A model generated the notes under the pieces. It did not search any database and had not been told where the DNA came from. It saw only the letters and a program-made list of their open reading frames with translations. Made by a program: the position numbers and the translations under genes. This document shows, piece after piece, positions 31,385-40,159 of a stretch of DNA of 64,000 nt; the stretch's first letter is position 1, and each line of letters begins with the position of its first letter. Source of the stretch: Candidatus Gastranaerophilales bacterium (GTDB lineage Bacteria > Cyanobacteriota > Vampirovibrionia > Gastranaerophilales > Gastranaerophilaceae); NCBI GenBank assembly GCA_910587245.1, contig CAJULX010000008.1, positions 10,962 to 74,961 of the forward strand, written 5' to 3'.

Positions 31385-34207
31385 ATGAAAATTGTTTATC
31401 TAAAACCTTTTGAAAGGTTATGTTCTTTTACCGTGCAAAAATCTTGCCGCTGCAAACGGCTGCAGAGTACAAAACAACTTTGGAAAATAACTGCATTTTC
31501 TCTTGTTGAAATGCTTATGGCACTTCTGGTTGCCTCATTATTGCTTGCAGCCCTCGCCCCCGTCATGACAAGAAAAATGAATGAAAATCTTAATATATCA
31601 GGCACCGGCGGCACTAAAGGAGATTATACGCGATTATTTGATAAGGACAGTGAATGGGTTGTGCCAAACGGAGTTAACGTAATTGATATTACGGCTATTG
31701 GTGGCGGCGGTGCCGGCGGTGGAGCAACATACGGCTATCAGGAATTTACATCTTCTGTTTCAGGATGGAAAGTTCCTGATGGTGTTACAAAGCTTCGCGT
31801 ATTTATGATAGGCGGCGGCGGGAGCGGCGCAAGCGGCGGTGCTGTTCTAAAAGCAGTTAAAGTGGATATTCCTGCAGGATACTATGATTATAAGGATGGA
31901 TCGGATGAAGGCGGAGGCTTTTATGTTGAACAAACTATTGAAAAACTATTGACAAAAAAATACACAGAAGCAAACTACAACTATACACTTCCTGTTATTG
32001 ATGAAAGGTGCAAATTAAGCGGTAACACTGAATGGCAAACCTCTTCAATTACTTCGCTTCCGGTTAAAGCAACGGGTTGCGGCGCAGGAGGTGCCGGTTC
32101 TGATAATGCAGGCGGAGGAAGCGGTGCATATACAACATCAAATTTTACATTGCCGAACGTTACTTACAGGGTGCATATCCCGGGGGTTGCAACTCGCGGG
32201 GGAACTATCACTTCGGGAGATGCCGGTTTTTCTTCGGGTTCCGGCGGCACGGGCGGCAGTCCTTATAATCCTTGTTCTAATCCTCCCCGTGTTCCTGGTA
32301 AAGCCGGAACATCGTATGGAGGCAGGGGCGGTATAGGTGTAAACACTTTTTGTGGTTATACCGGTACTGTTACGGCTGGCGGTAATGCCAAAGGTAACGC
32401 TTCATCATATGGCGGCAAAAATACAAGCAATGTAGGCACAGGCGGCAGAGGAAGCGTATGGGGTGGCGGTGGTGGTGGCGGCTCTAATGCTTGTAATTCA
32501 GGCGGTGGCGGTGGAGGAGGTCCTGCAGTAGTTTCGGATAGCACATATAGTACTTTATATTTTGTAGCATCAGGTGGTGGTGGTGCAGGTGGCAGAGGGT
32601 TTTGCAGTTCAATGACCGGTGCTACTGTTGGTGGTGGTGGCGGTGGTGGAGGACCCTATGGCGGTGGTGGAGGAGGTGGTTCGCATTATAGCGCATGTAA
32701 TGGAATTGGCGGTGCAGGCGGCGGTGGAAAAGGTGCAAGTGGAACAAACTGTGCCAGATGTGTTGCAAGGTCCGGCGGCACTTGCCATTGTGGTGCTTCT
32801 CCATGCAATATGTTGAGCGGTGCGGGCGGCGGCGGTTATCCGGGTGGTGTTTCCGGAACCACAAGTGTTTTGGTGCATTATGATGAATTTAGCAGTTATG
32901 CTACTGGTGGCGCAGTATCAAGTGTTTTTGGCAGTAAATATTGTAATGGCGGCGGTTCTGACGAAAATGGCAAGCCGGGTGCCGTTCGTCTTGAATGGCA
33001 AAAGATTACTGACGGTCTTAAATGTGAATATCGCACAAAATCTAATTCAGGCGGCGGCGGAGGTGCCGGACAGATGTGGGTTGGGGAAATTAATGTGACT
33101 CCGGGGCAGGTTGTTAATTTTAATGTAGGCATTGGGGGAGCTAAACCGACCAATTATGGCGAAGATGGGAAAAATGGCGGTGCAACATCAATTGTGGCAA
33201 ACGGTGTCACATATTCTGTATCAGGAGGCCGTGCAGGAACTTACCAATCGGATGATACATATATAGATAGCAGCAAAGGGCTGGGCGGAGGAATTAAAAC
33301 AATATCTTTGGGCACGGGAAGTACGCTTAACAACTGGCTCAATATTCCGACAACCATATCTGCCGATATAAATGACGGTGGCAACGGTAACTTAGTGCTT
33401 AACGGTGCAGGCGGCGGTAAAGGCGGTTCTGCGTATAAGATGGACGGAACATTATCTAAAGGAGGGTTAGGAGGTAATGCTCAAGATAACGGTAAAGATG
33501 GAGAGGGTTACGGCGCAGGCGGTGGTGGCGGCGGCGGGATTATTGAAGATGGAAATGCTCCGGGATTAGGTGGAAAAGGAACAAGCGGATATATTTTTAT
33601 TGAATGGGGCAGCACAAACGGCGGCGGCGGGGCTGGCGGACAGGTTGTTGAAAAAAAGACCGTTTGGGTAACCCCGAGTACTAAAATAAAGATGACAATA
33701 GGTAAAGGAGGGGAAAGCAATCCTATTCTCAACACGGTAAACGGTGTAAACGGATACTTCGGGCAGAAGGGCAATAATGGTACCAATACTGTTATCGAAA
33801 TACCAAATGAAGCCACAATAACGGCTCTTGGCGGCGAAGGCGGAAACCCCGGCGGAAGCAGCCATGGAATAGGCGGGAATGGCGGAGATGAAGCTGTGGA
33901 GAATATTAATAACCGTATTATGGAAAATTCTGTTCCTGGCGGCAACGGAAATGATGATTATGGCGGCAGCGGCGGCTCTATCGCTGAAGATATATGCCCT
34001 TTGCTTTATGAACTAAAGAAGATAAGTCAGGGGGGATGCGGCGGTAATAACTCATCTGCTAACGGATGCTATCCGAGCACCGGGGCAACAGGCTCTAAAG
34101 GATATGGTATAGGCAGCGGCGGCGGAGGAGGAAGCGTGCAAAACAGTACCGCTTATTCCGGCGGCAAAGGAAGCGACGGAGCAGTGATTATAAAATGGAG
34201 TAATTAA
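31385..34207 (+). CDS. Glycine-rich surface protein with type IV pilin-like N-terminus
   Basis: A 940-residue protein. A basic 37-residue leader ends in KITA-FSLVEM, a prepilin-type cleavage site with the conserved Glu five residues after the cut (Glu42), then a hydrophobic helix to about residue 60. The rest is glycine-rich with runs of up to eight Gly and several Cys, and beta segments such as WVVPNGVNVIDITAIGGGG and VTPGQVVNFNVGIGGA that recur as modules near residues 92, 550 and 760. This resembles glycine-rich adhesin domains of phage tail tips. It is likely a pseudopilin-tethered adhesin. TTGGAG precedes the ATG. Confidence 0.75.
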   Translation: MKIVYLKPFERLCSFTVQKSCRCKRLQSTKQLWKITAFSLVEMLMALLVASLLLAALAPVMTRKMNENLNISGTGGTKGDYTRLFDKDSEWVVPNGVNVIDITAIGGGGAGGGATYGYQEFTSSVSGWKVPDGVTKLRVFMIGGGGSGASGGAVLKAVKVDIPAGYYDYKDGSDEGGGFYVEQTIEKLLTKKYTEANYNYTLPVIDERCKLSGNTEWQTSSITSLPVKATGCGAGGAGSDNAGGGSGAYTTSNFTLPNVTYRVHIPGVATRGGTITSGDAGFSSGSGGTGGSPYNPCSNPPRVPGKAGTSYGGRGGIGVNTFCGYTGTVTAGGNAKGNASSYGGKNTSNVGTGGRGSVWGGGGGGGSNACNSGGGGGGGPAVVSDSTYSTLYFVASGGGGAGGRGFCSSMTGATVGGGGGGGGPYGGGGGGGSHYSACNGIGGAGGGGKGASGTNCARCVARSGGTCHCGASPCNMLSGAGGGGYPGGVSGTTSVLVHYDEFSSYATGGAVSSVFGSKYCNGGGSDENGKPGAVRLEWQKITDGLKCEYRTKSNSGGGGGAGQMWVGEINVTPGQVVNFNVGIGGAKPTNYGEDGKNGGATSIVANGVTYSVSGGRAGTYQSDDTYIDSSKGLGGGIKTISLGTGSTLNNWLNIPTTISADINDGGNGNLVLNGAGGGKGGSAYKMDGTLSKGGLGGNAQDNGKDGEGYGAGGGGGGGIIEDGNAPGLGGKGTSGYIFIEWGSTNGGGGAGGQVVEKKTVWVTPSTKIKMTIGKGGESNPILNTVNGVNGYFGQKGNNGTNTVIEIPNEATITALGGEGGNPGGSSHGIGGNGGDEAVENINNRIMENSVPGGNGNDDYGGSGGSIAEDICPLLYELKKISQGGCGGNNSSANGCYPSTGATGSKGYGIGSGGGGGSVQNSTAYSGGKGSDGAVIIKWSN

Positions 34208-34233
34208 CTTTACGATAAATAACAACTTTTTTA

Positions 34234-34267
34234 AGGCGCGTTTTGTAACCTTCGCGCCTCTTTTTTT
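34234..34267 (+). terminator. Intrinsic terminator of the glycine-rich gene
   Basis: AGGCGCG (34234-34240) pairs with CGCGCCT (34253-34259) and is followed by a run of seven T (34261-34267). The position, 27 bases after the stop, makes it the end of the glycine-rich transcript. Confidence 0.85.
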
Positions 34268-34408
34268 ACTGTCGCAATTTTAGCCTGATGCTGCGCACGG
34301 ATTATTAAGTTTGACTAAGTAAACTTTACAAAAATTAACCGTTTTTTGGAATTGCTTTGCAGGTAAAAGGCACCTATGTATTGTTTTGTAGCTAAAATTG
34401 GAGGAAAA

Positions 34409-34564
34409 ATGAATAAAACAGATGAAAAAAATATTTTAGGCCGTATGGAGGTGCTTGAAGAAGCGTTGCAAACAGCGCTGGAGGCACTTTTGGAAATTCA
34501 GGCGGAATACAGATTACTGAAATACCTTATCCTGCAAGGGGAAAAGAAAAATGATGAGCGTTAG
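34409..34564 (+). CDS. Small helical hypothetical protein (paralogue of the gene at 21012)
   Basis: A 51-residue helical protein; the ATG at 34409 follows GGAGG closely, so the longer frame from 34376 is not used. It shares the AL..LLEIQAEYRLLKYLIL segment pattern with the 61-residue product at 21012-21197. Both sit in regions with XRE regulators. Function unknown. Confidence 0.6.
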   Translation: MNKTDEKNILGRMEVLEEALQTALEALLEIQAEYRLLKYLILQGEKKNDER

Positions 34565-34578
34565 CATAGCCTAAAACC

Positions 34579-34601
34579 AGCCCCGGATTTAATTCGGGGC
34601 T
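34579..34601 (-). terminator. Hairpin at the end of lepA
   Basis: AGCCCCG (34579-34585) pairs with CGGGGCT (34595-34601). On the minus strand it follows the lepA stop and is trailed by GGTTTT, a modest T run. It lies between convergent genes and could serve both. Confidence 0.6.
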
Positions 34602-36402
34602 ATTCATCATTCAGGCTGAGCACTGCCATAAAGGCTTCCTGGGGTATATCCACCCTTCCGACAGATTTCATGCGCTTTTTACCTTTTTTCTGTTTTTCTA
34701 ACAGCTTTCTCTTACGTGAAATATCCCCGCCATAGCACTTGTCAAGCACGTTTTTGCGAAGCGCCTTTATTGTAGTCCTTGCTATGACGCGTCCTCCGAC
34801 TGCAGCCTGTATTGCAACTTCAAACATCTGTCTTGGAATAATGTCTTTTAGCTTTGCTGTAAGGCTTTGCCCGATTCTATACGCAGAATCCTTGTGGCAG
34901 ATGACAGAGAGGGCATCTACAACTTCTCCTGAAAGTAAAATGTCCATTTTAACAAGGCTTGAGCGTTTGTAAGAGTGGAAATCGTAGTCCATACTTGCAT
35001 ATCCCTTGGATCTGGACTTCAATTGATCATAAAAATCTGTTATAACTTCGCTCAAAGGTATGTGATACTCGAGGTTTACGCGTGTTTTATCCAAATACTG
35101 CATATTGATAAAATCGCCTCTTTTGCTTTGGCAGAGCTCCATTAGGGCACCTACAAAGTCATTTGGCGTAAAAACATTAACCTTAACATAAGGTTCTTCA
35201 ATATACTCTCTATACTGCGCCTCGGGCAGGTTTGCGGGGTTATCTATCTCAACTACCGTCCCGTCTGTCTTGTAGACTTTGTATATAACCGAAGGTGCCG
35301 TCGTTATTAGCGATAGGTCATATTCGCGCTCAAGTCTTTCCTGCGCAATTTCCATATGCAGCATTCCCAAAAATCCGCAGCGGAACCCAAACCCAAGCGC
35401 AGAGGACGTTTCAGGCTCAAAGGTTATAGATGAATCATTGAGCTTTAATTTTTCTAAAGCATCTTTTAAATCGTGATACTGGTCGTTATCAACAGGGTAA
35501 AGCCCTGAAAAGACCATAGGTTTAGCCTCTTTATATCCCTCTAATGGTTCTGCTGCAGGGTTTTCAGCGTTTGTAATCGTATCACCCACAAATCTTGTAA
35601 TTTCTTTGATAGAACCCGCGAAATAGCCTACCTCACCGGTTTTTAGCTCATTTACCTGTACGCGGTTTGGGTTTAGATATCCGAGTTCGACAACTTCAAA
35701 TTTTTTGCCTGTTGCCATAAATTGAACCGTGTCCCCGAGCTTAATTGAGCCGTCCATAACCTTGAAAAAGCACAGTGTACCTAAGTATTGGTCATATGCA
35801 CTGTCAAAAACGAGCGCTCTTAGCGGTTTATCTGATGTATCATCCGGCGGCGGAATATGCGCCACAACGGCTTCCAGCACTTCTTCTATACCTATTCCTT
35901 CTTTTGCGCTTACGGGAATTGCCATAGAAGCATCAATTCCAAGCACCTCTTCAATTTCCGCCTTAACGCGCTCTACATCTGCACTCGGGAGGTCGATTTT
36001 ATTTATAACGGGGATTATTTCAAGATTTTGTTCAACCGCAAGATAAACATTAGCAAGGGTTTGCGCCTCAACACCCTGAGTGGCGTCTACTATTAAAAGT
36101 GCTCCTTCACAGGCAGCAAGCGACCTTGATACTTCATAAGAAAAATCCACATGCCCCGGGGTATCTATCAGGTTTAAAATATAATCTTTACCGTCATGCG
36201 CCTTATACTGCATTTTTGCGGCGTTTAATTTAATTGTAATTCCGCGCTCGCGCTCAATATCCATGGTATCAAGAAGCTGATCCTGCATATCTCTTGCTGC
36301 TATTGTGCCTGTTTTTTCAAGCAACCTGTCGGCAAGTGTGGATTTGCCGTGGTCAATATGTGCAATTATACTGAAATTTCTAATGTTTTCTATTTTTTTC
36401 AT
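34600..36402 (-). CDS. lepA: Elongation factor 4 (LepA)
   Basis: A 600-residue translational GTPase that back-translocates ribosomes or aids initiation under stress. G motifs: AHIDHGKST (about residues 14-22), DTPGHVDF (about 80) and NKID (about 134). The C-terminal LepA-specific domain has RSRSKGYASMDYDFHSYK and the final KKRMKSVGRV. Length is typical (about 600). It is a stand-alone gene flanked by a convergent small gene and a hypothetical. Confidence 0.97.
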   Translation of the reverse strand: MKKIENIRNFSIIAHIDHGKSTLADRLLEKTGTIAARDMQDQLLDTMDIERERGITIKLNAAKMQYKAHDGKDYILNLIDTPGHVDFSYEVSRSLAACEGALLIVDATQGVEAQTLANVYLAVEQNLEIIPVINKIDLPSADVERVKAEIEEVLGIDASMAIPVSAKEGIGIEEVLEAVVAHIPPPDDTSDKPLRALVFDSAYDQYLGTLCFFKVMDGSIKLGDTVQFMATGKKFEVVELGYLNPNRVQVNELKTGEVGYFAGSIKEITRFVGDTITNAENPAAEPLEGYKEAKPMVFSGLYPVDNDQYHDLKDALEKLKLNDSSITFEPETSSALGFGFRCGFLGMLHMEIAQERLEREYDLSLITTAPSVIYKVYKTDGTVVEIDNPANLPEAQYREYIEEPYVKVNVFTPNDFVGALMELCQSKRGDFINMQYLDKTRVNLEYHIPLSEVITDFYDQLKSRSKGYASMDYDFHSYKRSSLVKMDILLSGEVVDALSVICHKDSAYRIGQSLTAKLKDIIPRQMFEVAIQAAVGGRVIARTTIKALRKNVLDKCYGGDISRKRKLLEKQKKGKKRMKSVGRVDIPQEAFMAVLSLNDE

Positions 36403-36450
36403 AAGAAAATTATATTATAAAAATAAAATTGCACAAAAAATTAGCTAAGA

Positions 36451-36741
36451 CTATAACCTGTAATTCACATCCTGTCTGTGGAGAAGGTTTACTTTATTGT
36501 ATCCCTGCTGTTTTGCAAGGGTATTAAATTGTTTTATTGTGTTTGAATTATCCAGTCTTGCGCCTGCCAGAAAATAGCTTGCCTCAGCTTTTTGCAGGCT
36601 TTTATACTGCGCATCTTCTTTTGGTGTCTCTACGGTGCTTTGTGTTTCATAATTATTTACAAGCTCTACAAGCCCTTCACCATAAGGATTTACTGCTCTT
36701 GCATCTACAAAATTAGCTCTTTCTACCTGCATGTTTGTCAT
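36451..36741 (-). CDS. Hypothetical protein
   Basis: A 96-residue polar protein, starting MTNMQVERANFVDAR. It contains VNPYGEGLVELVNNYE and a helical second half. No signal peptide or membrane helix. The upstream gap holds a dense AT-alternating stretch (about 36750-36785) that may include its promoter. I do not recognise it. Its stop lies 49 bases before the lepA start. Confidence 0.55.
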   Translation of the reverse strand: MTNMQVERANFVDARAVNPYGEGLVELVNNYETQSTVETPKEDAQYKSLQKAEASYFLAGARLDNSNTIKQFNTLAKQQGYNKVNLLHRQDVNYRL

Positions 36742-36880
36742 AGCGTATTCTCTTTATATCTCCTTATATATATAAAGTATATACTCATACAAAAATTGCA
36801 CAAATATATACTTTTATAAAGAAAACTTAACAATTTAATTCCGTCCGGATATATACGGACAATACCTGATATAAAGGGGT

Positions 36881-37435
36881 TTACTCCCTGCCGTACATTG
36901 CGGTTATTGTGGCAGAAGCAAGTGCATGTTTTTTCACCTGTCTTTCAATGGAATCCGGAGCGGAACCGGGGCTTGGGATAAGCGCTGCACAATCAAGAGC
37001 ATAAATTGTAAAATTATATCTGTGTATACCGTGGCCTTTAGGAGGGCAGGCTCCGCCGTATGTTACGGAACCGAAATCGTTTTTCGCCTGCATCATCGGG
37101 TGGTTTATCTGCTGCCCTGCTTTTAATTCTTTGACATCTGCAGGTATATTCAAGACAATCCAGTGGTACCAGCCTGTAGGTCTCGGTGCATCAGGGTCAT
37201 GCACAATCAGCGCAAAGCTTTTTGCATCTTTCGGTGCTCCTTCCCATTTAAGGTGAGGAGATTTGTTTTCTCCCGTGCATCCAAAATGACTGTGTATTAA
37301 GGATTTTGGCATTGTCTGTCCGTCGGTAAAAGTGTTTGATGATATGGTAAAGCCCTCGGCGCTTGAATTTTGCATAAAAAATACTCCTAAAATACTTATT
37401 AGCGTAAGTAAAAATAATGTTTTTAAAATTTTCAT
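36881..37435 (-). CDS. PEBP-family (YbhB/YbcL-like) exported protein
   Basis: A 184-residue protein of the phosphatidylethanolamine-binding family. It has a signal peptide (MKILKTLFLLTLISILGVFF, cleaved after about SSA) and the family motif HDPDAPRPTGWYHWIV near residue 80, followed by YGGACPP and HRYNFTIYALD. These form the anion-binding pocket. The cellular role of bacterial members is unclear. It would sit in the periplasm. Confidence 0.88.
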   Translation of the reverse strand: MKILKTLFLLTLISILGVFFMQNSSAEGFTISSNTFTDGQTMPKSLIHSHFGCTGENKSPHLKWEGAPKDAKSFALIVHDPDAPRPTGWYHWIVLNIPADVKELKAGQQINHPMMQAKNDFGSVTYGGACPPKGHGIHRYNFTIYALDCAALIPSPGSAPDSIERQVKKHALASATITAMYGRE

Positions 37436-37469
37436 TAAATTCCCTTTTAAATATAAATATAATTAATTT

Positions 37470-38498
37470 TTATTGTAAAAAGCATACAAGTGCAAGAATA
37501 ATGCAGAAAATAAATCCTAAATTTCTTGCTATATAAAATCTGTACATAAAATATTCAATGTGTTCCCCCTTGATTTTACTCCAGTTTTCCATAGGGCCGA
37601 GATACCATTTTGGTGTGAAATTCACATCTTTTATATTATTATAATCGTTTAATGAAACTATAAGCTTGATGGATAATGGTAAAGTTAAAGCTATGCTTGC
37701 CAGAATCCAATAAGAAAATTGCTTTGTAAACGCAAGATAAATAATAATAAGATATGCGGTCAATATTTCGACGGCAAGTGCGGCAAGTGCTCCTTTTTTT
37801 GAGCCTATAAGCGTGCAAAGAGTGTTTTTGCCGTTTTGTTTATCATAATCAAAATCCATAATATTATGAGTATGAAGAAGTACGACTATAATAAGTCCTA
37901 CTGCAATCGACATTATAAATAATTTATTAAGATATAACCCTGTAAGCGCAGTATATGTACCCATTATCAGCAGCGGCCCGAAAATAAGTCCTGTAATAAT
38001 TTCGCTTGAATAAAATTTTGATGAAATCGGATACAGTATGGATAAAACCCCTGCTAAGATTGCATAAAACGGTATTATCCAGCCGTAAAGAGCTGTAAAA
38101 TATATCCCTGCAAGAATTCCCGTTCCAAAAAGCACACCTAAAATTATTCTTACGGTTTTGAGCGAATATGTACCGTTTATTATAAGTCCCGCTTTGTTTC
38201 TTACTTTGTCTTCAAATTTGACTTTATCAAGAGGAATACCTTCTTTTAATTTTTTATTTACATCAATATAGTCATCAAACAAATTTACCGCAAGATGTAT
38301 GCATATTATTGCAATAAAGGATAAAAATGTTGTAAAAAGCTTAACTTTTACGTCTGAATAAAAATGTGACGATACTGATGCTGCTGCAGCGGCAATAAAC
38401 CATGGTGCAGCGGATGTCAAAAGAGTATATCCTCTTGTTAACTCAATAAACTGCACTTTTTTATTTTGAAAATTTTGATAAAATTCTTTTAAAGACAT
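37470..38498 (-). CDS. UbiA-family prenyltransferase (MenA-like)
   Basis: A 342-residue membrane protein with eight or nine helices. The two Asp-rich motifs are NLFDDYIDV near residue 72 and DFDYDKQNGKNTL near 215, which bind the prenyl diphosphate through magnesium. The second motif with GKNTL is typical of MenA, which makes demethylmenaquinone, but ubiquinone, heme or chlorophyll-type substrates cannot be excluded. No other quinone genes are nearby. Confidence 0.8.
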   Translation of the reverse strand: MSLKEFYQNFQNKKVQFIELTRGYTLLTSAAPWFIAAAAASVSSHFYSDVKVKLFTTFLSFIAIICIHLAVNLFDDYIDVNKKLKEGIPLDKVKFEDKVRNKAGLIINGTYSLKTVRIILGVLFGTGILAGIYFTALYGWIIPFYAILAGVLSILYPISSKFYSSEIITGLIFGPLLIMGTYTALTGLYLNKLFIMSIAVGLIIVVLLHTHNIMDFDYDKQNGKNTLCTLIGSKKGALAALAVEILTAYLIIIYLAFTKQFSYWILASIALTLPLSIKLIVSLNDYNNIKDVNFTPKWYLGPMENWSKIKGEHIEYFMYRFYIARNLGFIFCIILALVCFLQ

Positions 38499-38663
38499 AA
38501 ATACTGATTCCTATTTTATTTGCGTTTTATTGTATCATTTTTTGATATATTTTAAAATAACCCTTTGGCACCTCTTTAAATTTTTGATTTTTTAATTAAA
38601 GATAGAATATATTAAAAAATTTACAAAACTTAATATGATTATCTAAAAAATCAATAAAAATGC

Positions 38664-38692
38664 TTGTTTTGAATGTCTTACCATATTATAAT
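38664..38692 (+). promoter_or_regulatory. Promoter P1 of the ribosomal operon
   Basis: TTGTTT (38664-38669) and a perfect TATAAT (38687-38692) are 17 bases apart, the ideal sigma-70 spacing. It lies about 120 bases before infA. Confidence 0.75.
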
Positions 38693-38761
38693 AAAACCAA
38701 TATTTAAAAAAACAATCATAAAAAACTGATAAAAAATGTATGCAAAATACTTATTATATGC

Positions 38762-38789
38762 TTGCTTTTGAATATTTAGTATGTATGAT
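38762..38789 (+). promoter_or_regulatory. Promoter P2 of the ribosomal operon
   Basis: TTGCTT (38762-38767) and TATGAT (38784-38789) are 16 bases apart. The start of this element (TTGCTT, TTGAAT) resembles that of P1 98 bases upstream, suggesting a duplicated promoter that boosts expression. Confidence 0.6.
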
Positions 38790-38819
38790 TGAATTTATCA
38801 ATAAATATAAAGGATAAAA

Positions 38820-39035
38820 ATGTCAAAAGATGTAATTGAATTTGAAGGCACAATTTTAGAAGCTATGCCTAATGCAATGTTTAGAGTAGAGCTTGAAAAC
38901 GGTCATGAAATTCTTGCACATATCTCAGGTAAAATCAGAAAAAATTTCATAAGAATTCTTCCCGGGGATAAAGTAAAAGTAGAGATGACACCATATGATT
39001 TAACCCGCGGCAGAATTACTTACAGATTAAAATAA
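38820..39035 (+). CDS. infA: Translation initiation factor IF-1
   Basis: A 71-residue OB-fold protein (MSKDVIEFEGTILEAMPNAM; ...GHEILAHISGKIRKNFIRILPGD) that binds the 30S A site during initiation. Length and sequence are standard. It heads the operon, followed 22 bases later by rpmJ. AAGGATAA precedes the ATG. Confidence 0.97.
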   Translation: MSKDVIEFEGTILEAMPNAMFRVELENGHEILAHISGKIRKNFIRILPGDKVKVEMTPYDLTRGRITYRLK

Positions 39036-39057
39036 TAAAGTAAAAAGGAACAAATAA

Positions 39058-39174
39058 ATGAAAGTCAGAGCATCAGTAAAACCTATTTGCAAAGATTGCA
39101 AAGTTATTAAAAGAAGGGGCAGAGTAACAGTAGTTTGCAAAAAATACCCCAAACACAAACAAAGACAAGGGTAA
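39058..39174 (+). CDS. rpmJ: Ribosomal protein L36
   Basis: A 38-residue protein beginning MKVRASVKPICKDCKVI. It has the C-x2-C ... C ... H zinc-binding pattern (Cys11, Cys14, Cys27 and His32), that is, the zinc-containing form. AAGGAAC precedes the ATG at 39058. It lies in the normal place between infA and rpsM. A CCGCC/GGCGG hairpin follows at 39188-39205. Confidence 0.95.
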   Translation: MKVRASVKPICKDCKVIKRRGRVTVVCKKYPKHKQRQG

Positions 39175-39245
39175 AATCCCTAAAATACCGCCTAATTAAC
39201 GGCGGATGTTTTACCAAAGAAATTAATCAAAGGAGAATAAAATAA

Positions 39246-39611
39246 ATGGCAAGATTGTCTGGGGTTGATTTACCCCGTAACAAAAGAATGATTATAGCAT
39301 TAACCTATATTTACGGTATCGGTCCTGCTAGAAGTAAAAAAATCTTAGAAGCAGCAGGTGTTTCAGAAGATTTAAGAACCGATGATTTAACCGATGACGA
39401 TATTAAAAAACTGAGAACCGAAATTTCTCACTACACCGTTGAAGGTGACCTTAAAAGAGAAGAATCTTTAAATATTAAAAGATTATCTGAAATCGGTTCA
39501 TACAGAGGCCAAAGACACAGAAGAAAATTACCGGTTAGAGGACAGAGAACAAAAACTAACGCAAGAACAAGACGCGGTAAAAAAACTGGTCCTGTTGCTA
39601 AAAAGAAATAA
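39246..39611 (+). CDS. rpsM: Ribosomal protein S13
   Basis: A 121-residue 30S protein of the head region (MARLSGVDLPRNKRMIIALTY; basic C-terminal GQRTKTNARTRRGKKTG tail that contacts P-site tRNA). Length and motifs are standard. Spacing to rpsK is 89 bases and contains an imperfect hairpin (GGTA...TACC) that may tune expression. Confidence 0.97.
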   Translation: MARLSGVDLPRNKRMIIALTYIYGIGPARSKKILEAAGVSEDLRTDDLTDDDIKKLRTEISHYTVEGDLKREESLNIKRLSEIGSYRGQRHRRKLPVRGQRTKTNARTRRGKKTGPVAKKK

Positions 39612-39700
39612 GGTTAAATGATTAACGGTATTTTGTTACCGTAATTAAACCTGAAAAAATTAATTAAATTATTTTAAAAATAATAAAAGGAAGAAATATA

Positions 39701-40087
39701 ATGGCTAAACCAACTAAAACTAAAAAGAAAGAAAGAAAGAATGTATTACAAGGTGTTGTGCATATTCAATCCACCTTTAATAATACAATTGTAACTTCAA
39801 CAGACACTCAAGGTAATGCTGTTGCCTGGGCTTCTGCAGGTGCCTGCGGTTTTAAAGGTGCAAGAAAAGGCACCCCGTTTGCCGCTCAATCTGCTGCAGA
39901 ATTAGTTGCTAAAAAATCTGTAGATCAAGGTATGAAAAAAGTTGAAGTTTATATCAAAGGCCCCGGTTCAGGCAGAGAAACCGCTATAAGAGCAATCCAG
40001 GCTGCGGGCTTAGAAATCACATTAATTAAGGACGTAACTCCGATTCCTCACAACGGCTGCCGTCCGCCTAAAAAACGCAGAGTATAA
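39701..40087 (+). CDS. rpsK: Ribosomal protein S11
   Basis: A 128-residue 30S platform protein. GVVHIQSTFNNTIVT near residue 18 and the C-terminal THNGCRPPKKRRV-type end (here PIPHNGCRPPKKRRV) are diagnostic. It follows rpsM in the usual order. Confidence 0.97.
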   Translation: MAKPTKTKKKERKNVLQGVVHIQSTFNNTIVTSTDTQGNAVAWASAGACGFKGARKGTPFAAQSAAELVAKKSVDQGMKKVEVYIKGPGSGRETAIRAIQAAGLEITLIKDVTPIPHNGCRPPKKRRV

Positions 40088-40159
40088 GACAGCTTGACTG
40101 TTTTATCGATACTGTCGTTAAACAAGTAATTACAATAATAATAACAAAAGGAGCTAAAA

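Larger units (their letters stand above)
38499..38819. other. Intergenic region ahead of the ribosomal operon
   Basis: A 321-base AT-rich gap between the divergent prenyltransferase and infA. It holds two tandem promoter candidates for the operon (listed separately) and no credible gene. The long untranslated stretch from the first promoter to infA (about 120 bases) could carry leader control, but no known riboswitch or ribosomal-protein site is evident. Confidence 0.6.

Noticed and set aside
32356..33945. Several long frames opposite to or out of phase with the glycine-rich gene (Pro-rich, Val-rich, His/Arg-rich)
   Set aside because: They are shadows of the Gly-codon repeats; the composition follows directly from GGN codons read in other frames or on the other strand.
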